This document shows positions 32,992 to 44,500 of a stretch of DNA of 64,000 nt, piece by piece. The first letter of the stretch is position 1; every line of letters begins with the position of its first letter. The position numbers and the translations under genes are program-made. The notes under the pieces are model-generated. The model was not told where the DNA came from and did not search any database. It worked only from the letters and a program-made list of their open reading frames with translations. The stretch spans positions 4,402,001 through 4,466,000 of the forward strand of contig NC_003283.11 in NCBI RefSeq assembly GCF_000002985.6, given 5' to 3'. This stretch comes from Caenorhabditis elegans (taxonomy: Eukaryota; Nematoda; Chromadorea; Rhabditida; Rhabditidae).

Positions 32992-33927
32992 CTATGCCTT
33001 GGCGGCCTTCTTGAGGTGGAATCTCTGGCGGTATCCGGAAGCGGAAGTCTCAACGACTTGCTCGGCAACAGCTGGCTGCTGGGCTCCGTACTCGGCGGCT
33101 GGCTGAGCTTGAGCTGGGGCGGCTTCGAAGGTTTGTTGGACAGTCTCTTGTTGGGCTTGGACTGGAGCCTGCTCTCCGTATGAGGCAGCTGGAGCCTGCT
33201 CTTGGACTGGAGCTGGGGCTTGCTCTTGGACTGGGGCTTGTTGCTGTTGTTGGTATCCTTGTCCGACTTGTTGTTGCTCAGTGACGACGGCGGCTGGGGC
33301 TTGTTGCTGGTATCCGGCTCCTTGAGCTGGGGCTTGTTGCTGGTATCCGGCTCCTTGAGCTGGGGCTTGTTGCTGGTATCCGGCTCCTCCTCCGACAGCT
33401 GGTCCTTGTTGGTATCCGGCTCCTTGGGCTGGGGCTCCTCCTTGGTATCCAGCTCCTCCTCCGATTGGTCCAGCGTATCCTCCCTGAGCTCCTCCTCCGA
33501 TTGGTCCGGCTCCGGCGTATCCTCCCTGAGCTCCTCCTCCGATTGGTCCAGCTCCGGCGTATCCTCCCTGAGCTCCTCCTCCGATTGGTCCAGCTCCGGC
33601 GTAACCTCCTTGAGCTCCACCGAATCCTCCTCCAATTGGTCCAGCTCCGGCGTATGAGCCTCCTCCTCCGATGGCTGGGGCGGCTTGGTAAGCTCCTCCG
33701 AATCCTCCAGCTCCTCCGTATCCACCTCCTGGTTGAGCGTATCCTCCACCGATTGGTGCTTGTGGGGCGACGGCGTAACCTCCGGCAGCTGGAGCACCTC
33801 CTCCGCATCCTCCACCGCATGGTGGTGGTGGTGGTGGGGCACAGCAGCCACCGCCACCTCCTCCGAGAAGGTTGAAGAGGAAGGCGTTAGAGCATCCGAA
33901 GAGAGCAACGAAGACGATGTACTTCAT
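32992..33927 (-). CDS. Glycine-rich secreted repeat protein, single exon
   Basis: The product has 311 residues. Signal peptide MKYIVFVALFGCSNAFLFN is almost the same as the neighbour at 31178, as is the Cys segment (CCAPPPPPPCGGGCGGG). The middle has repeats of GGYAGAGPIGGGAQ, then AGYQQQAPAQG. The C-terminal third is Ala/Gln/Glu-rich and ends ASGYRQRFHLKKAAKA. It is clearly a paralogue of the other glycine-rich gene but without its terminal intron. CTTTATATA (TATATAAAG on the coding strand) lies at 34124-34132, about 200 bp upstream. It is probably extracellular and disordered. Its N-terminal Cys/Pro/Gly layout also resembles the linker of the ground-like gene at 10879-12578. Confidence 0.85.
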   Translation of the reverse strand: MKYIVFVALFGCSNAFLFNLLGGGGGGCCAPPPPPPCGGGCGGGAPAAGGYAVAPQAPIGGGYAQPGGGYGGAGGFGGAYQAAPAIGGGGSYAGAGPIGGGFGGAQGGYAGAGPIGGGAQGGYAGAGPIGGGAQGGYAGAGPIGGGAQGGYAGPIGGGAGYQGGAPAQGAGYQQGPAVGGGAGYQQQAPAQGAGYQQQAPAQGAGYQQQAPAAVVTEQQQVGQGYQQQQQAPVQEQAPAPVQEQAPAASYGEQAPVQAQQETVQQTFEAAPAQAQPAAEYGAQQPAVAEQVVETSASGYRQRFHLKKAAKA

Positions 33928-36900
33928 TCTGCAAAGTTCATTTGTAAAAATAAGCAGGGTGAAAATGAAGTAGACGGTAAGAAAAGATTTAAAAAAAAAT
34001 TATACATTTCAATAAAATGAAAGAAAAAACATATAAAAAAGAGAAAAAATAGTAGTAGCGAAAATCTGAGAATACACAAAAGAAAATCGTATTAAATTGA
34101 ATAATTCCGTCTGAACCAATCGGCTTTATATATGGTGCCAATGGATCATGAAACCTTGCGTAACACTTTCTAAACGAGAGATCGCACCTACCGAAGAGAC
34201 CCCAGAGAGCCAAGCCCCTCCCCTCTTCACAGCTTCACCTCATTTTTTTGGGCGGGTACTTCCAAGTGGGGAAGATAACTATCTCAATTACCGGTTTTGG
34301 CGGCCATTCTGTGATTGTTCTCATTGAGGTTTTTTTCTTGAATAATTCGAGAAGGAGGTTAAGTCAAGTGTAAGACCTCCTTTATGAGGTTTTGGATGTG
34401 TAAACAAACGGTATACAAATGTTAAGTGGATAGTTTTTGTATCAAGAGGTTTGGTGGAACTTAGAAATTAGTTTCTATAGTACCAATTAATCTGCCAATC
34501 ATTTTGGTAGAAGTATAGGAGAGTAGATTACACAAAGCTTATAAATGACCATTGGAACTTCCGGTTTCACTAAGTGACGCCGCGAAACTTTAATATATGA
34601 ATTTGCAACATTTATGGGTTATTACGTAAGAAAATCGGCGTCGGTCTGTTTGTAGGCGTTCATGTAGGCGTCCAAGCACCTGCCTGACGGTAAGGCGACC
34701 TCACGCCTTCTGCTAAAAAACTTGTATTTTTCACTTTCTTTGGATTTCATTTTCTTCAAAATTTAGGTAAAATAAGAAATTTTGAAATTTGTGCCGACAC
34801 GTTTCAGGCAGGCACGCCAAAACTGTACCTGCCTGCCAAGAAATTTTCTTGCCTCATGCCTGCCTGCCTACCAAGGCATTTTTTAGTTTTTTTTTGTGTT
34901 TTGACGAAAAATCGGGATTTTGGTGTCTTTTTGACAGCAAAAAATTAAATGATTTTTTTTCGAAAAAGTTAAAAAAAACCAAAAAATATTAGAATATCCA
35001 CTTGGACTTTCACCGTAGGCAGGCGAGCATTCAGTTCTGCCTACCTAACTTGTACCTGCCTGCCTAGTGTCTCCTAACTCTGGTGTTTGGTAGTTTTTGA
35101 TGCTTTCACAGAGTTGGTTTACATCTGTGAAAAAACGTGAAGAGAATTCAGGTGAATTTTGAATGTAGACGCGTAGGCACAGTCCAAGCGTAGTAGGCAC
35201 AATGCAGGCATGGTAGACTTAATACATTGTGTCCTGTCCTCGATGGGCTCAGGTTCACTGAGTCATAACTCGCACATCACGAATTTACTCCGATTTAAGA
35301 TTTTTTTTTTCTGAAAATAATCGTGATTTTCTGCACCTTCTCTCCTTTCATTTTTCACCATATTAGTAAAATTGATAACCCAATAAGTGAAAGCCTTTTC
35401 TATGTTTTACGCAGTTTTTTTGCCTTTCCAGCATTACGTAACTTTCTATCCTCTTTCTCCCTCATTCTCCTATCTCTTCATTTTTTCTAGAAACCTGCCG
35501 TTATCTTTTGTTTTTGACGCAACCGTGTTCACCTTCTCTAGCCCCATATTTCGCGTTGCCATTGGAAAATAAATCCTTCCGCTTCTTGAAAAAATCCTGT
35601 TCCTTTCGTTTGCCAAAGCTATTTGGCAAAAAAAATTTGAGGAAAACCCTGATCTTTATCAGTGCTTTTGTTCCGTGTGCTACCCCCACCGATTTTGCAT
35701 AACAAGGACAATTTTTTTAGAGTATAACAGGATATTTGTCGATTCAAATCAGTTTGTGTCTTATTTTTTTTTGTGTGAAGGTCGTATTGAAATTTGGATC
35801 AGCATATTCTTTTCTATTTTACTGCTTCGGCAACTTAAATTTTCAGAAACCGGCATATGTCGGTTGCCAAGTTTTTGGCATTTGGTAAGCTTATGTATAT
35901 TGAGAGGAAAAAAGAAAGTATATACCGTTGCTTGCTGAAAATTTGGCAATTTTTCAAATCAATTGTCGGTTGCCAAAATATCCGACGCCGCATAGCCCCA
36001 AAAGTTTGAATCTCCAATTTGAAAAAAAAAATCTGAAAATTATTTATATGTTTTATTAAAAACTAATTGGCACATTTTCCCCGTGAGAAAGTACAGTTTT
36101 TAATTAAAATTTTGGAAAATTCCAGTTATAGTCATTATTTTAAAATTTTTTACTCTGCAAATTTCAATACTATAACGTACAAAACTTTCTTCATGTTTTT
36201 GCTAAAAGTTTAACAAAAAATTTGTTGTGTAAGAATTTTCCAAATATACAATTTTAACAAGAAAACAGTAAAACAATTAATATATTTCAGTATTGAAAAA
36301 TTGAAACATCCATAAATTTAAAAAAATTGATTATAAAAACTTAAATTATATTATTTTCGGAAATTTGTAGCTTTTTGTCTTTATAAATATACTCATGCGG
36401 TACAGTTGGGCATTCCAAATTTTCTTTTTTTTTTGATAAAAAAAACTCATCAGTTTTCCAGCATGTCTTTGTAGTTAAAACAATTTTTCTGTTCCGGGGT
36501 TTTCAAATTATTTTTTAAATACATTTTTAAATAGCTTAAAAAGTTAAATTTTTATTGATTTCATAATACAGTTTTAGTTGAAATCCTTCATCAACATTTC
36601 TATAGATCACTAAATTCTCAACATAATTTTTGATTCCTTGTTACGCAACGTCATTCAGCTTTTGCTTGATGCTTGACCTCTACGGCTACCGGGGGACGAT
36701 GCGCATTTAAGCAAGGCCTTTGTTTCAGTTTTACCATCGCCTAGGTGTTAGCTGAATTCTTGCAAAGTTAACAAGTTTTTACTGCCTTTTTATCAGATTT
36801 CTTACTAGGAGACTTCATTGTCTGATGATCTTTGTAAGTTAGATAATATTTTTTTGTTTAAAGCTGATTGGAATACCTTGATCATTAGTCACCTAAAAAT

Positions 36901-37161
36901 AAAATGTCGATAGGACATTTTTCTATCTTTTAAAAAAAATAGTTTATTAGGATCAAAAATATGTTCAAAAACCCTAGGTTTATTTGTATACATTTGAAAA
37001 GGTGTATGTCTAAAAAGGGAATATAAGGGCAAATTTGCCATTGCTTTTATTGTTCAAATTTACATGTCTATCAAATTGACATCAAACTACAAAAGGAACA
37101 ACACAAAATTCTCACAAAAAAAGTGAGACTAATGTGAAGTAAAGGAATAAAATGAACAAGG
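33928..37161. other. Long intergenic region, no supported gene
   Basis: Contains the promoter of the glycine-rich gene at its left end. A GCCTGCC/GTAGGCAGG-rich repeat tract runs from about 34640 to 35240. After that come AT-rich stretches. A patch near 36640-36740 is GC-richer (CTACGGCTACCGGGGGACGA) but gives no coding or RNA structure I can defend. Confidence 0.4.
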
Positions 37162-40100
37162 TCACCGACATGATGGTGCAGAGTGGAAGAGTTTCCAGAC
37201 ATTTACCAATGGAAACATTATTGCAGAACCAGTGAACGATCCGATCTGAAATTTAACTGATTATTTTAAAGGTGGGAATTTAGTCTAAACACACACCAAA
37301 GTGACCACATATCAAAATAAAACACCAAAATTTTTTGATTTTTGAAAATTTTTAATGTTAGGTGCCAAAATGTTGACTTTTTGAGATATTTTGAAAATGT
37401 AGACAAATAATTGAAATTTTAAATTTTAATTTAAAAAAAACTCGTAGAGAACACCTTTTGGTCAATTTTTCAAATTATGAAATTCGGAAACTTAGTTTTC
37501 AGCTAATACTATTTTTTAAATGTAACTTAAAAAATTTAATAATAGTTAAAAAATAGTTTTAAAAAAATTTAATAGTTAAAAAAAAAGTTTTCTCGCCATA
37601 GAAGCGGTTTTTAATAAGTTTCCAATTTTTTGAAACATGATTAATTGAGATAGTAAAACATTTTTCAGCGGTGGTAATAATTTGCAAGATCAGGTTAATG
37701 TCAACATTTTCGTTGTTGAAACAATGTTTATAAAATCGAAAAGACATGGAATATAAACCGTCAAAGTAAAGCAATGGGAGTAAAAGGTGCATTGGGAAAA
37801 CTACGGTATCGCAAGGGGTAGGGCGGCAAACGATTTTTTCCGGCAAATCGGTAAATTGCCGGAATAGAAAATTTCCAGCAAACCTGCAAATTGCCGATTT
37901 ACCGGGAAAATGACAAATTGTGGTTTTGCACATTTTTTTGAAAGTCTCAGAATTTCACTTTCAATCGGCAAAATTGTACGCATCCTATGAAAACTTGCCG
38001 AAAATAAAAGTTTCTGGCAAATCGGCAAACCGGCAATTTGTCGACCAATTGCCGCCCACCTCTGGGTATAGCCATATTCTCATTTCCTACGCCTAGGCGG
38101 GATTGATTGTGCAAAACCAATTTCAAATCCCAAGCAGAGAATATAAATTTTTGAATTTCCCGACTACCAGTCCTACCTGTATAAACGCTCCACACCAGAA
38201 TAACCTCGACTCCTTCTGATTTCCTTCCCGTAATAATGCGGCAAACATGACACGAAGATATGAGTGCAGTCCAGCTGCTATCAAGGAACTTGCTATCTGA
38301 AGCACTCAAGAGGATCATGATGTAACTTCAGAGAATTTTGCTCACTGAGATAATAGTACCCGCAGTTTCAGAATTAAATATCCAATTTGGAGATAGTGCA
38401 GCTAAATAGATAATTACTGCAGTTGTTAGCGAAGAGCATAATGTTAGAAATGCTAGAATTGGTAGACTTCGGATTTTCACAAAGAATTGTAGATACGATG
38501 CCAGTGGAGATATCACATTGGATAATGTAACCGCATAGTGGTAGGTGTTCTGAAAAGATGTTTCTAAGGAGAAGCCTTGAAACTATATGAGACTTTGAGC
38601 TTAAATCCATTAATGTAATACTTGATGAGATAGTGGGATTCTATAAAGTTTCTGTTCAAAATTATCCAACACTGTTGTTTGGCTAGACCTGCTTAAAAGC
38701 AGCTTTAACTTACCCAGTTTATGTTATAAGTTATCGAATTCCCCGGTCAAACTCGGGACTTGACTACATTGTAAGGTATACTTTTCAGAATTAACCACAC
38801 CGAATCATTTGACATTTTTAATGTTTTTAGCTAAAAGACCAATGAATAACTTACCTGTGAGTACACAAGTGTTGCATAACTTTGTACACTTGTCACAATT
38901 CCATTCATTTGTGCGTTGACCAACGCAGTAGTTAATAGTAAAAATGCAAGTCGGGCACCGGTTGCACTACTGCTGTCAGGTATACTAGATGTTTCCTGAA
39001 AACTGAAAAATTTTTGATGAGAGGTTGAAAATGAGTAGTAAGTTTTTTTTAGAAATAAAAAATTGGAATTTATAGAATTCAATTAAAAATAAATTTTTAA
39101 AAATGTTTGGATTTTTTAGAATTTTTTGGATTTTTTTTTAGAATTTTAGAATTTTCCGAGAGTCTTAGAATTACAAAAAAGATAAAATTTTTAGAACTTT
39201 TCAGAATTTTTGGGGTTTAAAAATTTTTTGGAATTTTTTTTAGAATTTTAGAATTTTCCAAGACCTTTTAAGAATTAAAAAATGACAGAATTTGAAAAAA
39301 AATTTTCAGCATTTTTAGAATTTTTAAAGAATTTTTTGGGATTAAAAATTGTTTTTTTTTTTTAATTTTTTAGAATTTATTTTTATTTTCCGGGTTATTT
39401 ATATTCTGGCAGAATGGTATGTACCTCAATGGGCCTAAAATTATTACTCGGATTACCTGCTTTCCGTATTAACTTCGTTCACATCCGTTGTAGAATCACC
39501 TTGTATAATTTGAATTGAATGTTTCGGTTCTGGCTCCACTTGGCTTCTGAAGATTTTTGATATTTCGAATCCAACTTTTATAAAAACTCACGAATTCTTA
39601 TGAGCTCCGATCTTATATAACACTAGGAATGCTGCAACTGCCGCGCATGTAAAGAAGAAATTAATAAGGAAGAACATGGAAACTGAGAATCTTGGTGGAT
39701 AATAATGTGGAGTTTTGTTATCATCACACCAGTAATTCGAAGTTCCTTGTATGAGAGATAGTAGACTTGGAATTAGAGCACTTAAGCCCATTCCTACAAA
39801 ATATGCATTCAAGAATGACGGATGAAATTGTGCCATAAAAGGGAGAAATAATACACTGGAGATTGCATCAACGATGGCTAATCCGAAGAGAAGAAGGTAA
39901 AGAGGCCATGATCGGATGGCTCCAAATATGTATCCAGTGTCGTCCCAGAAGAAGCAGAGACCTGAAAACTCGATTATTTTATGTTAGGGAAAGCAAAATT
40001 ATAAGAACTCGGAAATACTATTTTAGACCATAAACTGTTTTTATCTCTAAAAAGTGTTGTTTTCTCAGAATGCTCATATTTTAACGGTATTTCAATACTT

Positions 40101-41089
40101 TTTTTAAGTATCACTATTTTCGAATTCACCCGTTTTTTTTAAAAATTATATTATCCAAACGTAAAACATTGCGTCAAAAATACGGCACCCAGTCTCGACA
40201 CGATATATAAAAGGTGTGGCTCTTTACTCTCTGGAGCATGCCATTTTTCAAAAAAATATTTTGCCCCTTAACCTTTTTTCAAATATGAGATTGCACTTAC
40301 CCAATTGACAAATACATGCTAACACCATAAATATGAAAATCAGGGGTACTGTAGGTATTGTCATTTTGATTCCTTTATGAATTATTGAATAGATTAGCGG
40401 ACCCAGGCACGCGATCTAAAAAATTAATTTGTGGAATTAATTTTTCTTTTTATGAACATTCGGAAAATATTCATTTTAAAACATACCCTTGATTATATCG
40501 TAATTTCACTAGATTTTGACATGCCATTTTAAAGGCGCGTGGATTTGTTCAGATGGGTCTCGGCGCGCAAAAACTTAGTTTTTAGCAAAAACGGTAGTTT
40601 TTTTTTAGATCTGCGGGTGATCCCTCATTTACTCTTTGCATTTCTCAATGATAATTATTTTCAGATAATTTTTTGTTTTATATTCATTTTTCCGTTGAAA
40701 ATTCGACATGAAAACTGATTTTTAAAACGTGTTCAACAGAAAATAATAATACAAAATCGACAAAATCCGCTAAAAAATTATTTTAGTTACAAAATTCCAG
40801 GAGAAAGCCGCCTCAAAAATTCAAAAAAAAATTACCATAAATTTTTTTGCGCGCCGAGACCCATCCAATTAAATCCATGCGCCTTTAACAAAAACGAATG
40901 TATATTAATCGGCTTTTTTCCAGTAATTTCGACTACCTGAACAATAGCAGATAAATAACTGGGTAAGTTCCATCCTTCGGGAAGTTTCGCTGTCAAAAGT
41001 GACAATTCCATCCAAACACTATTCGTCCCAATCCATGAGCTGGATCCGAAAATTGCCACGAGGCAAAATGTGAACAGGAACGTTTTCAT
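37162..41089 (-). CDS. rft-1/rft-2: Riboflavin transporter (SLC52/RFVT family), downstream paralogue
   Basis: Exons in coding order: 40937-41089, 40301-40415, 39592-39961, 39457-39546, 38855-39002, 38346-38549, 38177-38296, 37162-37245. The total is 1284 nt (427 residues), in frame. The multi-pass protein shows family landmarks: FGSSSWIGTNSVWMELSLL, LPEGWNLPSYL, SWPLYLLLFGLAIVDAISSV, FLPFMAQFHPSFLNAYFVGM, LVNAQMNGIVTSVQSYA, NTYHYAVTLSNVISPLASY and SLIAAGLHSYLR. It should import riboflavin across the plasma membrane, mainly in gut, as for other SLC52 proteins. The loop after the sixth predicted helix is short. Phase shows that the first of two tandem acceptors (TTTTCAG TTTTCAG) is used at 39002. 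Intron 1 holds a 360-bp palindrome. The paralogue upstream starts 434 bp away. I cannot tell which of rft-1 and rft-2 this is. Confidence 0.88.
37680..38060. repeat. Dispersed repeats in last intron: CCGTCAAAGTAAAGCAATGG unit plus GGCAAATCGGCAA composite
   Basis: The left part (37680-37790) matches the repeat near 12345-12525. The right part (37820-38060) is the GGCAAATTGCCGG array with the AATTGTACGCATCCTATGAA core, in the opposite orientation to 2735-3270. Confidence 0.6.
40529..40888. repeat. Palindromic element in intron 1 of the riboflavin transporter
   Basis: The left end AAAGGCGCGTGGATTTGTTC plus GGGTCTCGGCGCGCAAAA is mirrored by TTTTTGCGCGCCGAGACCCA and AAATCCATGCGCCTTT at the right end. 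The interior is AT-rich and less conserved. Confidence 0.8.
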
Positions 41090-41522
41090 GAGTCTAGACA
41101 GGTCGAATAATTTTTGAGAAGAGAAATCGTATTAGAAAACGTCGAATAATCATATAGAACTCATACGAAAATGTGAAATTAAATTGATAACTGCCTAGGT
41201 ACACTGCTAAAGATAAGAGAAGAATGACGAAAAAGACAAAAAAATTGTGTTTCACTGCTGCTGCTGATGCAAAACCTGTAAGAGTGTTGGGAATGAGAAA
41301 AATATGGGATTAAAATGTTTTACTACACTGTTGTGTATGACGGGAGGGGGTTTCGGTTCAATATAGTACATACATGAATCACAGTTGCAAAATTACAGGC
41401 AAAAAAATCTCAACAACCTATTAAATACAAACTTAACAAAGAAAATTAAAGAAAATTAATAAATATTAGTATTACAACATGCGAAAAAACGAAAAAAAAA
41501 CGAAAAGAGTAACAGAAATGAG

Positions 41523-44500
41523 CTAAGAGATTGATTTGCATTGCGGAGCCGATGTGAACAAATGAGCAATATTGACCAGCGGAAACATGACTGCCGAGCC
41601 GATGAAGGAACCAATCTGGAAACGTGGGAAATTTGAATAGGGAAATTGAAAACGAACGTGGGAAACATTTTTCAGTGGTCTCAAGTGGTTTTGAACACGG
41701 GTGGTTGGTAATTGTCGTTCGGCAAATCGGCAAACTTCCGGTTGATTTTCCGGAATTTTTGATTTCCGACAAATTGCCGGAATTTTTGATTTTTGGCAAA
41801 TTGCCGGTTTGCCGGAAATTTTGATTTCCGGCAGATTGCTGATTTGCCGAAAGTTTTTTATTCGGACAGTTTGCCGGAAATTTCAATTCCGACAATTTGC
41901 AGATTTGCCGTAAATTTCAATTCCGGCAAGTTGCCGGTTTGCCGGAAGTATTCAATTCCGGCAAGTTACCGATTTGTCGGAAGTCTTCAATTCGGACAGT
42001 TTGCCAGAAGTTTTCGATTCCGGCAACATGCCGGAACTTTTAAATTCCGGCAATTTGCCGATCTGCCGGACCTATTAAATTCCGGCAATTTGCCGATTTG
42101 CCGGAACTTTTAAATTCCGGCAATTTGCCGCCTACCCCTGATTTTGAACCACTTTTTCAAACTTTTGGATGTGACATTTGAACTTTTTGAAATCGAGTAG
42201 TTACCTGAATAAAAACTCCACACCAAAACAGCCTAGATTCACTCTGATGTCCCTCTCGGAGTAGGGATGCAAACACAACACGAAGATACGAGTGAAGACC
42301 TGCAGCGATTAGTGATCCTCCGATCTGCAATTAATATGTGTATGTAGTGTTAGATATATAACACCTCTACATACTGATAGAGCACTTCCAATAGTGACCG
42401 AATTAAAAATAAGATTCGGAGACAATGCGGCCAGGTACACAATGAAGGCAGTCATTGCAGTGGAGCATGCGGTGAGAATCGCCAGAACTGGAATACTCCG
42501 AACACTGATGAAGAACGGAAGGAATGAAGAGAGAGGGCTCACAACGTTGGATAATGTGACAGCGAAGTGATAGGTGGCCTGGAAACGTTTTTGCGGTTAC
42601 ATATTATGGGTGCACGTGGTGCCAGCCTGTCCCATTGCGATTTGATCTACAGAAAATGCGGGAATTATTTGCCCAAAAAATGTGACGTCAGCACGTTCTT
42701 TAACCATGCGGAATCAGTTGAGAACTCTGCCGCATTTTTTGTAGATCAACGTAATTCAAGCCAAAATAAGACACTCTGACACCACGTGTGGGTGGCAAAT
42801 ACGAATTTTCGGCGTTTCGATAATTCGGAAATTTGAGAGTGTTCAAAAAGTTCCAAAAATTTTTTGTGCAAAAAAAGAGCAAAAAACATAATTTTTTCTG
42901 TTGTAAATGTTTTTAACGAAGAAATATTACAGGAACTCAAAATTCTGAGAATGCGTATTGCACAACTTATTTGACGCTCAAAATATCTCATAGCGAAAAC
43001 TACAGTAATTCTTCAAATTGCTACTGTAGCGCTTGTGTCGATTTACGGGCACGATTTTCGGGTTTTTTTTTTGATTTTTCGATGTTTTTGAGGGAAAATT
43101 GAAAACTGAAAAACGAAAAATTTTCGATTTTTATACAAAAATGAGCTCAAAATGTTCGTGTTTTTTACTTCTTTTTAGAAGAATTTTGTATATTTTTTTC
43201 TCATCGGGAAAAATCGATTTTTTCGGGTTAAAATTCCAAATTTTACCGGAAAAACCAATTTTTTTGGGTTGAAATATATTTTCGATTTTTAATTTTCCCT
43301 CAAAAACATCGAAAAAATCGAAAAATGACACCCGTAATCGACACAAGCGCTACAGTAGTCATTTAAAGAATTACTGTAATTTTCGCTACGAGATATTTTG
43401 CGCGTCAAATATGTTGCACAATACGCATTTTGTGTTCCTGTAATAAAATTTATGAATAAATTCTATAAATTAATAAATTTTTTTTTTAATTGGAAATCGG
43501 AAAACGAAAAATTTTCGATTTTTCGAATTTTGACTTTAAAAAAATCCAAAAAATCCATTTTTTCAATAATTTCTCTATTTTTTCAAAAATATATTCGTAC
43601 TTTTTCAACTAAAAAGCAACATATTTTCACATTTTCTATATATTTTTCTAGTTTTTAGATTTTTGGGGGAAAAAAGCTTTTTGCAAGAAATTTTTTAATC
43701 AAATTTCCGAAATGTATCAATTGTCAAAAAATATTACCAAGACTCGAAATTTTGTGCGCCAAAAGTACGGTACCCGGTCTTAACACGAAAGTTTATTGTT
43801 AAATGCAAAAAGATGTGCGCCTTTGAAGATTACTGTAATATCAAGAATTTCCATCGATTATTCATACTTTTTCTCACAATTAATGAAAAACTTATGTGAG
43901 ATTTTGAAAAAGCCTACAGTAAAAGTTAAAGGCGCACACCTTTTTTCATTTAACAAAAATTGTCGTGTCGAGACCGGGTACCGTACTTTTGGCGGAAAAA
44001 TCGAAAAATTTCGTGCCTGGATAATATCATGAAACCGTAATTTGTATTTCTATTACCTGTGAATAAGGTAACGCCGCATAACTCTGCACACTTGTAATAA
44101 TTCCATTCATTTGTGCATTAACCAATGCTGTTGTGAAGAGAAGAAACGTAAATTTGACTCCAGTTATATAATCGACTGGATGTGGTTCTGAGTCGTCGTT
44201 GATCATTGCGGAGCGCTGGAAAATTTTCGGATTTTGGAATTTTGGTAAATATTAAAATTTAAGTTAGTTTTCGTGTTATATCATTAATAAAACTTATGTT
44301 TTCATAATTAGTAAGTAATTAATTATTATTCCGACGCGAAATTTTGCGCCAAAATTACGGTACCTGGTCTCGAAACGACAAATTTTTTATAAATGAAAAT
44401 GGGTGTGCGCCTTTAAAAAGAGTACTGTAATTTCAAATTTGTGCGGAATTTTCAGCGATTTCTTAAATTTTTAGGTATTAAAAATACATTTATTCAAAAA

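Noticed and set aside
33202-33875. Long antisense frames over the second glycine-rich gene
   Set aside because: Same cause: repetitive Gly/Ala codons keep every frame open.
36640-36850. GC-richer patch considered as a structural RNA gene
   Set aside because: I could not find a convincing stem set, tRNA A/B boxes or a known RNA signature.
38855-38995. Use of the second acceptor for exon 5 of the downstream transporter
   Set aside because: It breaks the frame after the preceding exon. The acceptor 7 nt upstream preserves it and gives a total length divisible by three.
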